This document shows positions 1 through 5,613 of a stretch of DNA of 9,220 nt, piece after piece. The stretch lies in contig DASULA010000368.1 of assembly GCA_036278435.1 (NCBI GenBank), positions 1 to 9,220 of the forward strand. Direction: 5' to 3'. The notes under the pieces are model-generated. The model had not been told where the DNA came from. It saw only the letters and a list, made by a program, of their open reading frames with translations, and made no database searches. Origin of the DNA: DASULA01 sp036278435. GTDB taxonomy: Bacteria > Actinomycetota > Actinomycetes > Mycobacteriales > DASULA01. Position 1 is the first letter of the stretch, and the number at the start of each line of letters is the position of its first letter. The position numbers and the translations under genes are program-made.

Positions 1-268
1 CGTCGCCGGCCCCGCGTTCACCCAGCAGTTCCAGCACCCGGGCGAACAGGGTCATGTGCGCGCCGGACAGTACCGACAGCCCGACCGCGTCGGCGTCCTC
101 CTGGATCACCGTCTCGACGATCTGTTCCGGCGTCTGGTGCAGGCCGGTGTAGACGACCTCCATGCCGGCGTCCCGCAGCGCGCGGGCCACCACCTTGGCG
201 CCACGGTCGTGACCGTCCAGGCCGGGCTTGGCCACGACGACCCGGATCCGTTCACTCAGCTCAGCCAT
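1..268 (-). CDS. Cobalamin (B12)-binding domain protein, mutase small-subunit-like, partial (C-terminus off left edge)
   Basis: The 89 visible residues are the N-terminal two thirds of a stand-alone B12-binding Rossmann domain. The base-off/His-on signature DxHxxG is seen as D18-G-H20-D-R-G23, where H20 would be the lower cobalt ligand, and the SxL motif is at S65-V-L67. The stretch after it (GLHQTPEQI, then SGAH) is very close to the small subunit of actinobacterial isobutyryl-CoA mutase (IcmB) and to the C-terminal domain of methylmalonyl-CoA mutase. The family is normally about 135 residues, so roughly 45 are missing beyond the edge. Such proteins carry adenosylcobalamin for a partner acyl-CoA mutase large subunit, which is not in this window, so the substrate cannot be settled. 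Start ATG is at 268; GAGGG six bases upstream is a good Shine-Dalgarno. It begins 13 nt after the stop of the membrane protein gene, suggesting one transcript. Confidence 0.93.
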   Translation of the reverse strand, partial: MAELSERIRVVVAKPGLDGHDRGAKVVARALRDAGMEVVYTGLHQTPEQIVETVIQEDADAVGLSVLSGAHMTLFARVLELLGERGAGD

Positions 269-281
269 GCACGTCCCTCGC

Positions 282-1403
282 TCAGCTCCGCCGTGCCGCA
301 CCGCGACCGCGCCGGACGGTGGCCCGCCCGTCCCGCCGTGCCGCATCACCTGGAGCGTAACGCTCGGGCTCTTCCCCGGCCCGGTCGCCGGAGGTCGCGG
401 TTTCGGGTGACGTCCGCCACGCGCCGGCCGCCAGCGCGGCGAACCCGACCGCGCCCACCAGCAGGACGACGCCGCCCACGCTGGTGCGCAGCGCCGTCGA
501 CCGGGCCACCAGCAGGGCGGCGCGCAGGGCGTAGCCGCCGGTCACCGCGGCCAGCCCGGCATAGGCTCCGACGGCGGCCAGCCTCGGACGCAACGACGCG
601 GCAACCACCCCGCCCAGCAGCAGTGCCAGGGCCAGCGCGGCGGTACCCCAGATGTCCAGCCCGGTGCGCCCCAACAGCGACTGCGGGCCGATCGCGGGCG
701 TGTCCGAGTCGCCGAGGGCCAGGCACACCCCGCCCGCCGCCACGAATCCGACGAACAGCCCCAGCCCGCCGAACAGGGGACGCCGCCGGTCGAACGCGCC
801 GTCGTCCTCCATCCAGGTGCGCGGCCAGGCCAGCAGCACCAGGACCAGCGCGGCCACGGCGAGCGCCTCGGCGGCCAGCCGCAGGTGCAGGCCACCGGCC
901 GGGTGGTAGCGGAAGGTACGGACCATCGCCTCGGGCAGCGGCAGGTCCCGGCTGGTGCGCCGACCCGCGTCGGCGAGGAACAGGGTCTGCAACAGCAGCC
1001 CGACCGAGGCCGCGCCGGCCGTGCCGATGGCGGCCAGCCCCATCCGGGGCAGCGTCCCGCGTACGCAGGACACCCCGGCCGCGCCCAGCACGACCGCGAC
1101 CACCAGCGGCGGCAGAAAGTCGAACGCGTTGGCCGCGGCGCCGACCCCGGACCCGCCGGAGCGGACCACCAGCGGCAGCGCGGGCGCGGCCAGGCCGGTC
1201 AGGGCAGCGGCCACCGCGGCCACCCCGGCCAGCCGACCCAACGGGGACACCGCCCCGACCACGACCGCCGGCCCGGTCACCGGCCGCTTCGGCCGGCCGG
1301 CCGTGGCCGCCGAGGACCGCCCGGCCGTTCCGCCGGAGCGTCGTGGCGTGCTGGCGCGTCGTGGTGTGGTCGCACGTTGTCTGGACACACTCACCGGGGC
1401 CAT
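282..1403 (-). CDS. Polytopic membrane protein, about 8 TM helices, function unknown
   Basis: A 373-residue protein. Residues 1-45 are very basic (many Arg, Ser, Thr, Pro) and presumably cytoplasmic. They are followed by hydrophobic segments at about 58-78, 97-117, 121-143, 175-193, 209-230, 251-271, 276-297 and 308-328. A charged, low-complexity, Arg-rich tail covers 330-373. The loop 144-173 is polar with an RTFRYHPAG stretch. I do not recognise the family and see no catalytic motif. The frame is open for 81 more codons upstream, but I chose ATG at 1403 because GGGAGG lies just before it and the upstream stretch lacks the strong GC3 bias of the gene. In-frame GTG codons at 1394 and 1388 are alternatives that would give the SD more usual spacing. 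It probably leads a two-gene operon with the B12-binding protein. A link to transport or to cobalamin would be guesswork. Confidence 0.8.
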   Translation of the reverse strand: MAPVSVSRQRATTPRRASTPRRSGGTAGRSSAATAGRPKRPVTGPAVVVGAVSPLGRLAGVAAVAAALTGLAAPALPLVVRSGGSGVGAAANAFDFLPPLVVAVVLGAAGVSCVRGTLPRMGLAAIGTAGAASVGLLLQTLFLADAGRRTSRDLPLPEAMVRTFRYHPAGGLHLRLAAEALAVAALVLVLLAWPRTWMEDDGAFDRRRPLFGGLGLFVGFVAAGGVCLALGDSDTPAIGPQSLLGRTGLDIWGTAALALALLLGGVVAASLRPRLAAVGAYAGLAAVTGGYALRAALLVARSTALRTSVGGVVLLVGAVGFAALAAGAWRTSPETATSGDRAGEEPERYAPGDAARRDGRATVRRGRGAARRS

Positions 1404-1451
1404 GTCCTCCCGATCGGCTCGGACGCCCGGGCCCGCTGCCGACGGGCGGTC

Positions 1452-1480
1452 CGAGGTTGGGGCACGTTGGCGAGGAAGGG
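1452..1480 (-). promoter_or_regulatory. Weak candidate promoter for the membrane protein operon
   Basis: Reading the minus strand, TTCAGG is followed after 17 nt by TACCCT (roughly 1504 down to 1476). It matches sigma70-type -35 (TTGACA) and -10 (TANNNT) elements only partially. The -35 half overlaps the perfect palindrome TCAGGCCTGA at 1495-1504, which could be a regulator site. The position, about 70-100 nt upstream of the chosen start, is plausible. This is a weak guess without transcript data. Confidence 0.2.
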
Positions 1481-1510
1481 TACGCGCTGACACCTCAGGC
1501 CTGAAGCCGT

Positions 1511-1571
1511 AGAGGGGCCGCGGACAGGACTGTCGGGCTCCCTGATCCAACGTCCTACCCGCGACCCCTCT
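1511..1571. other. Long inverted repeat / potential structured RNA in divergent intergenic region
   Basis: AGAGGGGCCGCGG at 1511-1523 pairs with CCGCGACCCCTCT at 1559-1571: 12 of 13 bp, with one C-A mismatch. The 35-nt interior holds further self-complementary pieces (GACAG/CTGTC at 1523-1534, GGAC/GTCC, GGG-CT-CCC). There is no T-tract on either side, so it does not look like a simple intrinsic terminator. It lies between the divergent starts at 1403 (-) and 1849 (+) and could be in the leader of either transcript. I do not recognise it as a known family. Confidence 0.5.
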
Positions 1572-1654
1572 TCGAAAGCCGCATTTGGTTACTCTCCGCA
1601 GGAATCCACACACCAAACGACAGGATGTTTGCCTTCGCACCGACACTTGGTTAC

Positions 1655-1739
1655 GGTCCGATCACGGGCCCGCCGGAACACAGGTTCTTCGCCTGTGGCC
1701 CCGGTGCCGGTTCCGTGACTGTGAGACGGTCGTCGGACC
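1655..1739 (+). promoter_or_regulatory. Candidate structured 5' leader of the M23 peptidase mRNA
   Basis: Nested complementary segments lie 110-195 nt upstream of the peptidase start. The closing stem is GGTCCGA 1655-1661 with TCGGACC 1733-1739 (7 bp). CACGG 1663-1667 can pair with CCGTG 1713-1717, or GGAAC 1675-1679 with GTTCC 1710-1714; these two use the same bases and are alternatives. An apical hairpin is CACAGG 1679-1684 with CCTGTG 1692-1697 around loop TTCTTCG. Cell-wall hydrolase genes of actinobacteria often carry c-di-AMP (ydaO) riboswitches, but I could not find that family's conserved core here. It is an unassigned element. Confidence 0.45.
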
Positions 1740-1848
1740 TCCTGGTTCCCGCCGGTGCAGCTCGCAAGCCCGGCCGGGAACGCGGTCGTCAGGCGCCCGA
1801 CGCGCCCAGGGCGCATGGTACGTGTCGTCGACGGAAGGGTTGCCAGCC

Positions 1849-2580
1849 GTGGCGCGTCACAAACGTTCCGGCGGTCGACACCGGGCTCTCAAGCCCCCCT
1901 CGAACAGGACGCCCTCACTGCTGGGCGCGGCCGTGGTCGGAGCGACCGCGGCGGCCATGAGCACCGGTCTGCTGGGCGCCGACCACCCCTCGCCGGACAC
2001 CGCCGCGGTGCTGGCACTGAGCCAGTCCACCCACCTCGCTGGCAACGCCGGCAGCGGCGACACCGGGCTGGCTCCGGCCGAGGCACCGATGCCCGGCCGC
2101 AAACTGCTGAGCACCGGCGCCGCGCAGAACCGGCTGTCCGAGCAGCGCGCCTCCCGGGCGGCCGAGCGGGCCGCCGAGTTGGCCCGCCCCAAGTGGGTAC
2201 GCCCCGGCACCGGATACCTCTCGTCGTGCTTCTGCGCCCGCTGGGGCACGTTCCACTACGGAATCGACCTGGCCGCGCCGTTCGGGTCCCCGATCTACGC
2301 GGCCGGCGACGGCGTGGTGATCAAGGCCGGCCCAGCCAGCGGGTTCGGCCAGTGGGTGGTCATCCAGCACGCGGACGGCGACGTGACCATCTACGGCCAC
2401 ATGGAGAAATTCCTGGTGCACATCGGTGAGCGGGTGCAGGCCGGTCAGCTCATCGCGCTGGTCGGGTCCGAGGGCGAGTCCACCGGCCCGCACCTGCACT
2501 TCGAAGTACACATCGGCGGGTTGGACGGGCGCCGGGTGGACCCCATCCCCTGGCTGGCCGCCCGCGGCGTCACCATCTGA
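1849..2580 (+). CDS. M23 family metallopeptidase (secreted or membrane-anchored cell-wall endopeptidase)
   Basis: A 243-residue protein. A strongly basic N-terminus (1-20) is followed by a hydrophobic segment at about 22-44, which is a signal peptide or anchor. A variable linker rich in Ala/Arg (90-113) follows, and then a LytM/M23 domain at about 118-236. The zinc motifs are complete: H136-xxx-D140 (in HYGID), H184 (in YGHM) and H215-x-H217 (in HLHF). M23 enzymes cut peptide cross-links of peptidoglycan outside the membrane. Two cysteines (C127, C129) sit just before the first zinc motif. The frame is open upstream to 1585, but that stretch has poor GC3 and no good RBS. GTG 1849 has GGAAGGG nine bases upstream; GTG 1822 is the alternative. 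It corresponds in position to Rv0950c of M. tuberculosis, convergent with the helicase gene. A long structured leader suggests post-transcriptional control. Confidence 0.92.
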   Translation: MARHKRSGGRHRALKPPSNRTPSLLGAAVVGATAAAMSTGLLGADHPSPDTAAVLALSQSTHLAGNAGSGDTGLAPAEAPMPGRKLLSTGAAQNRLSEQRASRAAERAAELARPKWVRPGTGYLSSCFCARWGTFHYGIDLAAPFGSPIYAAGDGVVIKAGPASGFGQWVVIQHADGDVTIYGHMEKFLVHIGERVQAGQLIALVGSEGESTGPHLHFEVHIGGLDGRRVDPIPWLAARGVTI

Positions 2581-2593
2581 GGCAGGCAGCCCA

Positions 2594-2656
2594 CGCCGAT
2601 CTTGGTCAAAGTGCTGTTCTGGCGCGCTCATAACGCCTCTATGACCAAGATCGGCG
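2594..2656. terminator. Perfect 15-bp inverted repeat between convergent genes (bidirectional terminator or interspersed palindrome)
   Basis: CGCCGATCTTGGTCA at 2594-2608 is exactly complementary to TGACCAAGATCGGCG at 2642-2656. The 33-nt interior contains a smaller GGCG/CGCC stem (2621-2624 with 2634-2637). It lies 13 nt after the peptidase stop and 18 nt after the pcrA stop (minus strand), the right place for a terminator serving both. There is no U-tract. The arm resembles palindromes I associate with Micromonosporaceae intergenic regions, from memory only, so it may belong to a dispersed repeat family. Confidence 0.65.
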
Positions 2657-2674
2657 CGGAGGGGTCCGCGGTTG

Positions 2675-5086
2675 CTACAGCTTCTCGACTGGGGCGTAGC
2701 GGAGTAGCAGGCGTTTGGTGCCCACGTCACCGCCGAAGTCGATCTCGGCCTGGGCCCGGTCCCCGTCGCCGCGCACCCCGACCACCCGGCCCAGCCCGAA
2801 CGCGTCGTGGGTCACCCGGTCACCCACGTCCAGGCTCACCACCGGACGGTTACCCAGGCCGCCGCGCGGTGCCCGCCGGCCAGTGCCGGCCGCCAGCCGG
2901 GCCTGGGCCGGCTCGGAACGCCGGGGCTCCTCCCGCTGCCAGGTGACCAGGTCGGGCGGGATCTCGTCGAGGAACCGGGACGGCGGGTTGTACGAAGGCT
3001 GCCCCCACGAGCTGCGGGTCACCGCCCGGGAGATGTACAGCGACCGTTTCGCGCGGGTGATGCCCACGTAGGCCAGCCGGCGCTCCTCCTCCAGTTCCTG
3101 GCTGTCGCCCAACGCGCGCAGGTGCGGGAAGATCCCGTCCTCCATCCCGCTGAGGAACACCACCGGGAACTCCAGCCCCTTGGCGGTGTGCAGGGTCATC
3201 AGGGTGACCACGCCCCCGCTGTCGGCGTCGGAGTCGGGAATGCTGTCCGCGTCTGCGACCAGGGCGATCTGTTCGAGGAACTCGTCCAGCGAGGCGGGTG
3301 CGTCGGCGCCGGCCCGCTGCTCCTCGAACTCCCGGGCGACCGACACCAGTTCGGTGATGTTCTCCACCCGGCCCTCGTCCTGCGGGTCGGTGCTGGCGGC
3401 CAGTTCGGCCAGGTAGCCGGTGCGATCCAGCACGGCCTCGCACACCTCGGCCGGTCCGGCGTCGGGCCGGGCGGCGATCGCCCGCAGCCCGCTCATCAGC
3501 GCGGTGAAGTCCCGGATCGCGCCGACCGCCCGGGTGTTGATCCCCGGCGCGTCACCGCAGCGCTCCAGCGCGTCGGCGAAGGTGATCCGGTCTCGGGAGG
3601 ACAGTGCCTCCACGCACGCCTCGGCCCGCTCACCGATGCCGCGGCGGGGGGTGTTCAGGATCCGGCGCAGGCTCACCACGTCGGCTGGGTTGGCGATCAC
3701 CCGCAGGTAGGCCAGCAGGTCGCGCACCTCGCGCCGCTCGTAGAACCGCACCCCGCCGACCACCTTGTAGGGCAGGCCGACCCGGATGAACACCTCTTCG
3801 AACACCCGGGACTGGGCGTTCGTCCGGTAGAACACCGCGACGTCGGCCGGGCGGATCCCGGCGGTATCGCCGAGCCGGTCGATCTCACCGGCCACGAACG
3901 CCGCCTCGTCGTGTTCGTTGTCGGCCACATACCCGCCGACCGGTTCGCCGGCGCCGGCCTGCGACCACAGGTTCTTCGGCCTGCGGTTCGGATTGCGGGC
4001 GATCACGGCGTTGGCCGCGGTGAGGATCGTCTGGGTGGACCGGTAGTTCTGTTCCAGCAGCACCGTGGTCGCGTTCGGATAGTCGCGTTCGAACTCCAGG
4101 ATGTTGCGGATGGTGGCGCCGCGGAACGCGTAGATGGACTGGTCGGCGTCACCGACCACGCACAACTCGGCCGGCGGCACCTCGCCGGTGACCCCGTCCG
4201 CGGCCTCCCGGCCGTTCTCCGCGGTCTCGCCGGTGCTGCCGATCAGGTCACCGTCCACGGTGCGCCGTTCGCGGGCCCCGCCGACCAGTTCGCGCACCAG
4301 GACGTACTGCGCGTGGTTGGTGTCCTGGTACTCGTCCACCAGCACGTGCCGGAACCGACGCCGGTAGTGCTCGGCTACGTCACCGAACGCCTGGAGCAGG
4401 TGCACCGTGGTCATGATCAGGTCGTCGAAGTCGAGCGCGTGCGACTCGCGCAGCCGCCGCTGGTAGAGCGCGTAGGCCTCGGCCAGCACCTTCTCGGTGT
4501 GCGTGCCGGCCCGGGCGGCCCAGTCCTCGGGGTCGACCAGCTCGTTCTTCAGGTTGCTCACCTGCGCGACCAGCGACCGGGCCGGGTACCGCTTGGCGTC
4601 GATGTCCAGGTCTCGCAGCACCATTGCCATCAGCCGCTGGGAGTCGCTCTGGTCGTAGATGGTGAAGCTGGACTTCAACCCGACCCGGCTGGCCTGGGCG
4701 CGCAGTATCCGCACACACATCGAGTGGAACGTGGACACCCATATCGACCGGGCCCGGGGGCCGACCAGCGCGCTCACCCGTTCGGCCATCTCACCGGCCG
4801 CCTTGTTGGTGAACGTGATGGCCAGGACCTGCCCGGGATGCACGCCACGGTGCGCGAGCAGGTAGGCGATCCGGTAGGCCAGCACCCGGGTCTTCCCCGA
4901 ACCGGCGCCGGCGACGATGAGCAGTGGCGGTCCCTCGTGCGCGACCGCGGCCCGCTGCTGGGGGTTCAACCCGTCCAGCAACTCCTCAGGGTCGGCGGCG
5001 GGTCGCACGGCGGACGGCCACTGGCGGGCTCCGGGGGCGGCATCGGTAACGTCGGGACTGCTCATCGACCGCAACTGTACGACCAT
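2675..5086 (-). CDS. pcrA: ATP-dependent 3'-5' DNA helicase PcrA / UvrD1 (SF1A)
   Basis: An 803-residue protein that acts in nucleotide excision repair, in clearing proteins from DNA, and with RNA polymerase. All SF1A motifs are present: Q-motif area LNPQQRAAV 40-48, Walker A AGAGSGKT 59-66, motif Ia TFTNKAAGEM 91-100, motif II VDEYQDTN 250-257, motif III GDADQSIYAFRG 312-323, motif IV QNYRST 346-351, motif V around TLHTAKGLEF 631-640, and motif VI RRLAYVGITRAKR 669-681. The tail 753-803 (GDRVTHDAFGLGRV...) is the Tudor-like RNA polymerase-binding domain of PcrA. Residues about 270-303, between motifs II and III, form a polar insertion. ATG 5086 is chosen because GGGAAAG lies shortly upstream; ATG 5065 is the alternative. 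The long open frame further upstream crosses the divergent chorismate mutase leader and is not coding. Confidence 0.97.
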   Translation of the reverse strand: MVVQLRSMSSPDVTDAAPGARQWPSAVRPAADPEELLDGLNPQQRAAVAHEGPPLLIVAGAGSGKTRVLAYRIAYLLAHRGVHPGQVLAITFTNKAAGEMAERVSALVGPRARSIWVSTFHSMCVRILRAQASRVGLKSSFTIYDQSDSQRLMAMVLRDLDIDAKRYPARSLVAQVSNLKNELVDPEDWAARAGTHTEKVLAEAYALYQRRLRESHALDFDDLIMTTVHLLQAFGDVAEHYRRRFRHVLVDEYQDTNHAQYVLVRELVGGARERRTVDGDLIGSTGETAENGREAADGVTGEVPPAELCVVGDADQSIYAFRGATIRNILEFERDYPNATTVLLEQNYRSTQTILTAANAVIARNPNRRPKNLWSQAGAGEPVGGYVADNEHDEAAFVAGEIDRLGDTAGIRPADVAVFYRTNAQSRVFEEVFIRVGLPYKVVGGVRFYERREVRDLLAYLRVIANPADVVSLRRILNTPRRGIGERAEACVEALSSRDRITFADALERCGDAPGINTRAVGAIRDFTALMSGLRAIAARPDAGPAEVCEAVLDRTGYLAELAASTDPQDEGRVENITELVSVAREFEEQRAGADAPASLDEFLEQIALVADADSIPDSDADSGGVVTLMTLHTAKGLEFPVVFLSGMEDGIFPHLRALGDSQELEEERRLAYVGITRAKRSLYISRAVTRSSWGQPSYNPPSRFLDEIPPDLVTWQREEPRRSEPAQARLAAGTGRRAPRGGLGNRPVVSLDVGDRVTHDAFGLGRVVGVRGDGDRAQAEIDFGGDVGTKRLLLRYAPVEKL

Positions 5087-5093
5087 CGGGCGC

Positions 5094-5122
5094 TTTCCCG
5101 TCGGGGCGGTGTGTGGCACAAT
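5094..5122 (+). promoter_or_regulatory. Candidate promoter of the chorismate mutase attenuator transcript
   Basis: TTTCCC (5094-5099), a 17-nt spacer, then CACAAT (5117-5122). The -10 is a good match to the actinobacterial housekeeping type and the -35 is weak. Six bases after the -10 comes the ATG at 5129, so transcription would begin at or next to the first base of the leader ORF, giving a leaderless mRNA. The spacing fits the leader ORF, which has no Shine-Dalgarno. Confidence 0.5.
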
Positions 5123-5128
5123 CGGGCC

Positions 5129-5194
5129 ATGACCAGCAGCGCGTGTCGATTTTTTTATGGATACCGCAGTCCGGTATCCGTCGACGCCGTCTGA
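5129..5194 (+). CDS. Putative Phe/Tyr attenuation leader peptide (21 aa) upstream of chorismate mutase
   Basis: A 21-codon ORF, too short for usual gene calls: MTSSACR, then FFYGYR, then SPVSVDAV and TGA. Residues 8-12 are Phe-Phe-Tyr-Gly-Tyr, encoded TTT TTT TAT GGA TAC. TTT and TAT are rare codons in this GC-rich genome. Chorismate mutase is the branch-point enzyme to exactly Phe and Tyr, so the composition matches the pathway, as in classical leader peptides. The ORF has no SD but is placed at the predicted transcription start. It stops 15 nt before a terminator hairpin and 94 nt before the structural gene. The reading frame is also open upstream, antisense to pcrA, so no upstream stop confirms the ATG; the case rests on the codons, hairpins and promoter spacing. 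It is presumably not a functional protein. Confidence 0.72.
   Translation: MTSSACRFFYGYRSPVSVDAV
5159..5179 (+). promoter_or_regulatory. Pause-type (1:2) hairpin over the leader's Gly-Tyr-Arg codons
   Basis: GGATACCG (5159-5166) and CGGTATCC (5172-5179) form a perfect 8-bp stem with a 5-nt loop. The 5' arm contains the GGA TAC codons at the end of the Phe/Tyr run, so a ribosome stalled on TTT TTT TAT or TAC would melt it. This corresponds to the 1:2 pause hairpin of trp/phe attenuators. The freed 3' side includes CGTCG (5179-5183), which can pair with CGACG (5207-5211) at the base of the terminator. That possible antiterminator is only 5 bp and is the weakest part of the model. Confidence 0.65.
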
Positions 5195-5208
5195 CCAGGA
5201 CCTCACCG

Positions 5209-5240
5209 ACGCCCCGGGCCAACGCCCCGGGGCGTTCGTT
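5209..5240 (+). terminator. Intrinsic-type attenuator terminator before chorismate mutase
   Basis: ACGCCCCGGG (5209-5218) pairs perfectly with CCCGGGGCGT (5226-5235) around a 7-nt loop. It is followed by TTCGTTGT, a modest U-rich tail of five T in eight, which is typical of high-GC actinobacteria. It lies between the leader ORF stop (5194) and the RBS of the structural gene (5278), so it would end transcription before chorismate mutase unless disrupted. Confidence 0.75.
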
Positions 5241-5288
5241 GTCCCGGGTGGTCCGAAGCGGTCGGTGACCGATGACCGGGAGACTCCG

Positions 5289-5594
5289 ATGTCCGTCAGT
5301 TCCGACCTGATCGGCGACCTGCCCAACCCGCTCGGTGAGCCGCAGGTCGACGCGCCCGAACACATTCCGGTGCTCAGGTCCCAGATCGACGCGCTGGACA
5401 CCGCCATCGTCCGGCTCATCCGCGAACGCGCCCGGCTGTCCGGGCGGATCCAGGCGGCCCGCATCGCCGCCGGCGGGGTGCGGGTCGAGCTGGGGCGGGA
5501 ACGGATCGTGCTGGACAGTTACCGCAAGGGGCTGGGAGAGAACGGCACCGGGCTGGCCGACGCGGTGCTGCGCGCCTGCCGTGGCCCGCTGTGA
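5289..5594 (+). CDS. Chorismate mutase, AroQ class, small intracellular type
   Basis: A 101-residue cytosolic enzyme converting chorismate to prephenate, the first committed step to phenylalanine and tyrosine. The all-helical AroQ pattern is clear: VLRSQIDALDTAIVRLI at 28-44 and RIQAARIAAGG at 53-63. By alignment with E. coli P-protein mutase the active-site positions are R30 (R11), R47 (R28), R58 (K39, Arg as in the M. tuberculosis enzyme), R70 (R51) and E71 (E52). Length and sequence style match Rv0948c (AroQ-delta), which works in complex with DAHP synthase; the C-terminal RACRGPL echoes the short tail of that group. ATG 5289 has GGGAGA six bases upstream; the in-frame ATG at 5157 lies inside the leader and is rejected. 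It is preceded by the attenuator and followed by the PIG-L gene 19 nt downstream, likely co-transcribed. Confidence 0.93.
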   Translation: MSVSSDLIGDLPNPLGEPQVDAPEHIPVLRSQIDALDTAIVRLIRERARLSGRIQAARIAAGGVRVELGRERIVLDSYRKGLGENGTGLADAVLRACRGPL

Positions 5595-5613
5595 CCACGT
5601 ACGATTCCGGACC

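Noticed and set aside
56..1504. Long plus-strand open frame over the membrane protein gene
   Set aside because: It is antisense to a gene with clear TM pattern, is dominated by Arg/Pro low complexity, and is a typical high-GC shadow frame.
1585..1848. N-terminal extension of the M23 peptidase (88 extra residues)
   Set aside because: Poor GC3, no RBS, overlaps strongly folding leader RNA, and no signal peptide would remain at the N-terminus.
1500..1848. c-di-AMP (ydaO) riboswitch upstream of the M23 peptidase
   Set aside because: Expected from gene type, but I could not find the conserved GGGRACC, GGUGAAUC-like and CCGACAGCUAACC-like core on the plus strand. It is left as an unassigned structure; a covariance-model search would decide.
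2807..5194. 795-codon plus-strand open frame antisense to pcrA, sharing its stop with the leader peptide
   Set aside because: pcrA on the other strand has every helicase motif; the antisense translation shows no domain. Only the last 21 codons are retained, as the attenuator leader.
5157..5288. Longer chorismate mutase starting at ATG 5157
   Set aside because: The ATG lies inside the leader ORF's Phe/Tyr codons and the extension crosses the terminator hairpin. ATG 5289 has a clear RBS and gives the family's normal length.
5087..5464. N-terminal extension of PcrA (126 extra residues)
   Set aside because: It would run across the divergent chorismate mutase promoter, leader and gene, and carries no recognisable sequence.
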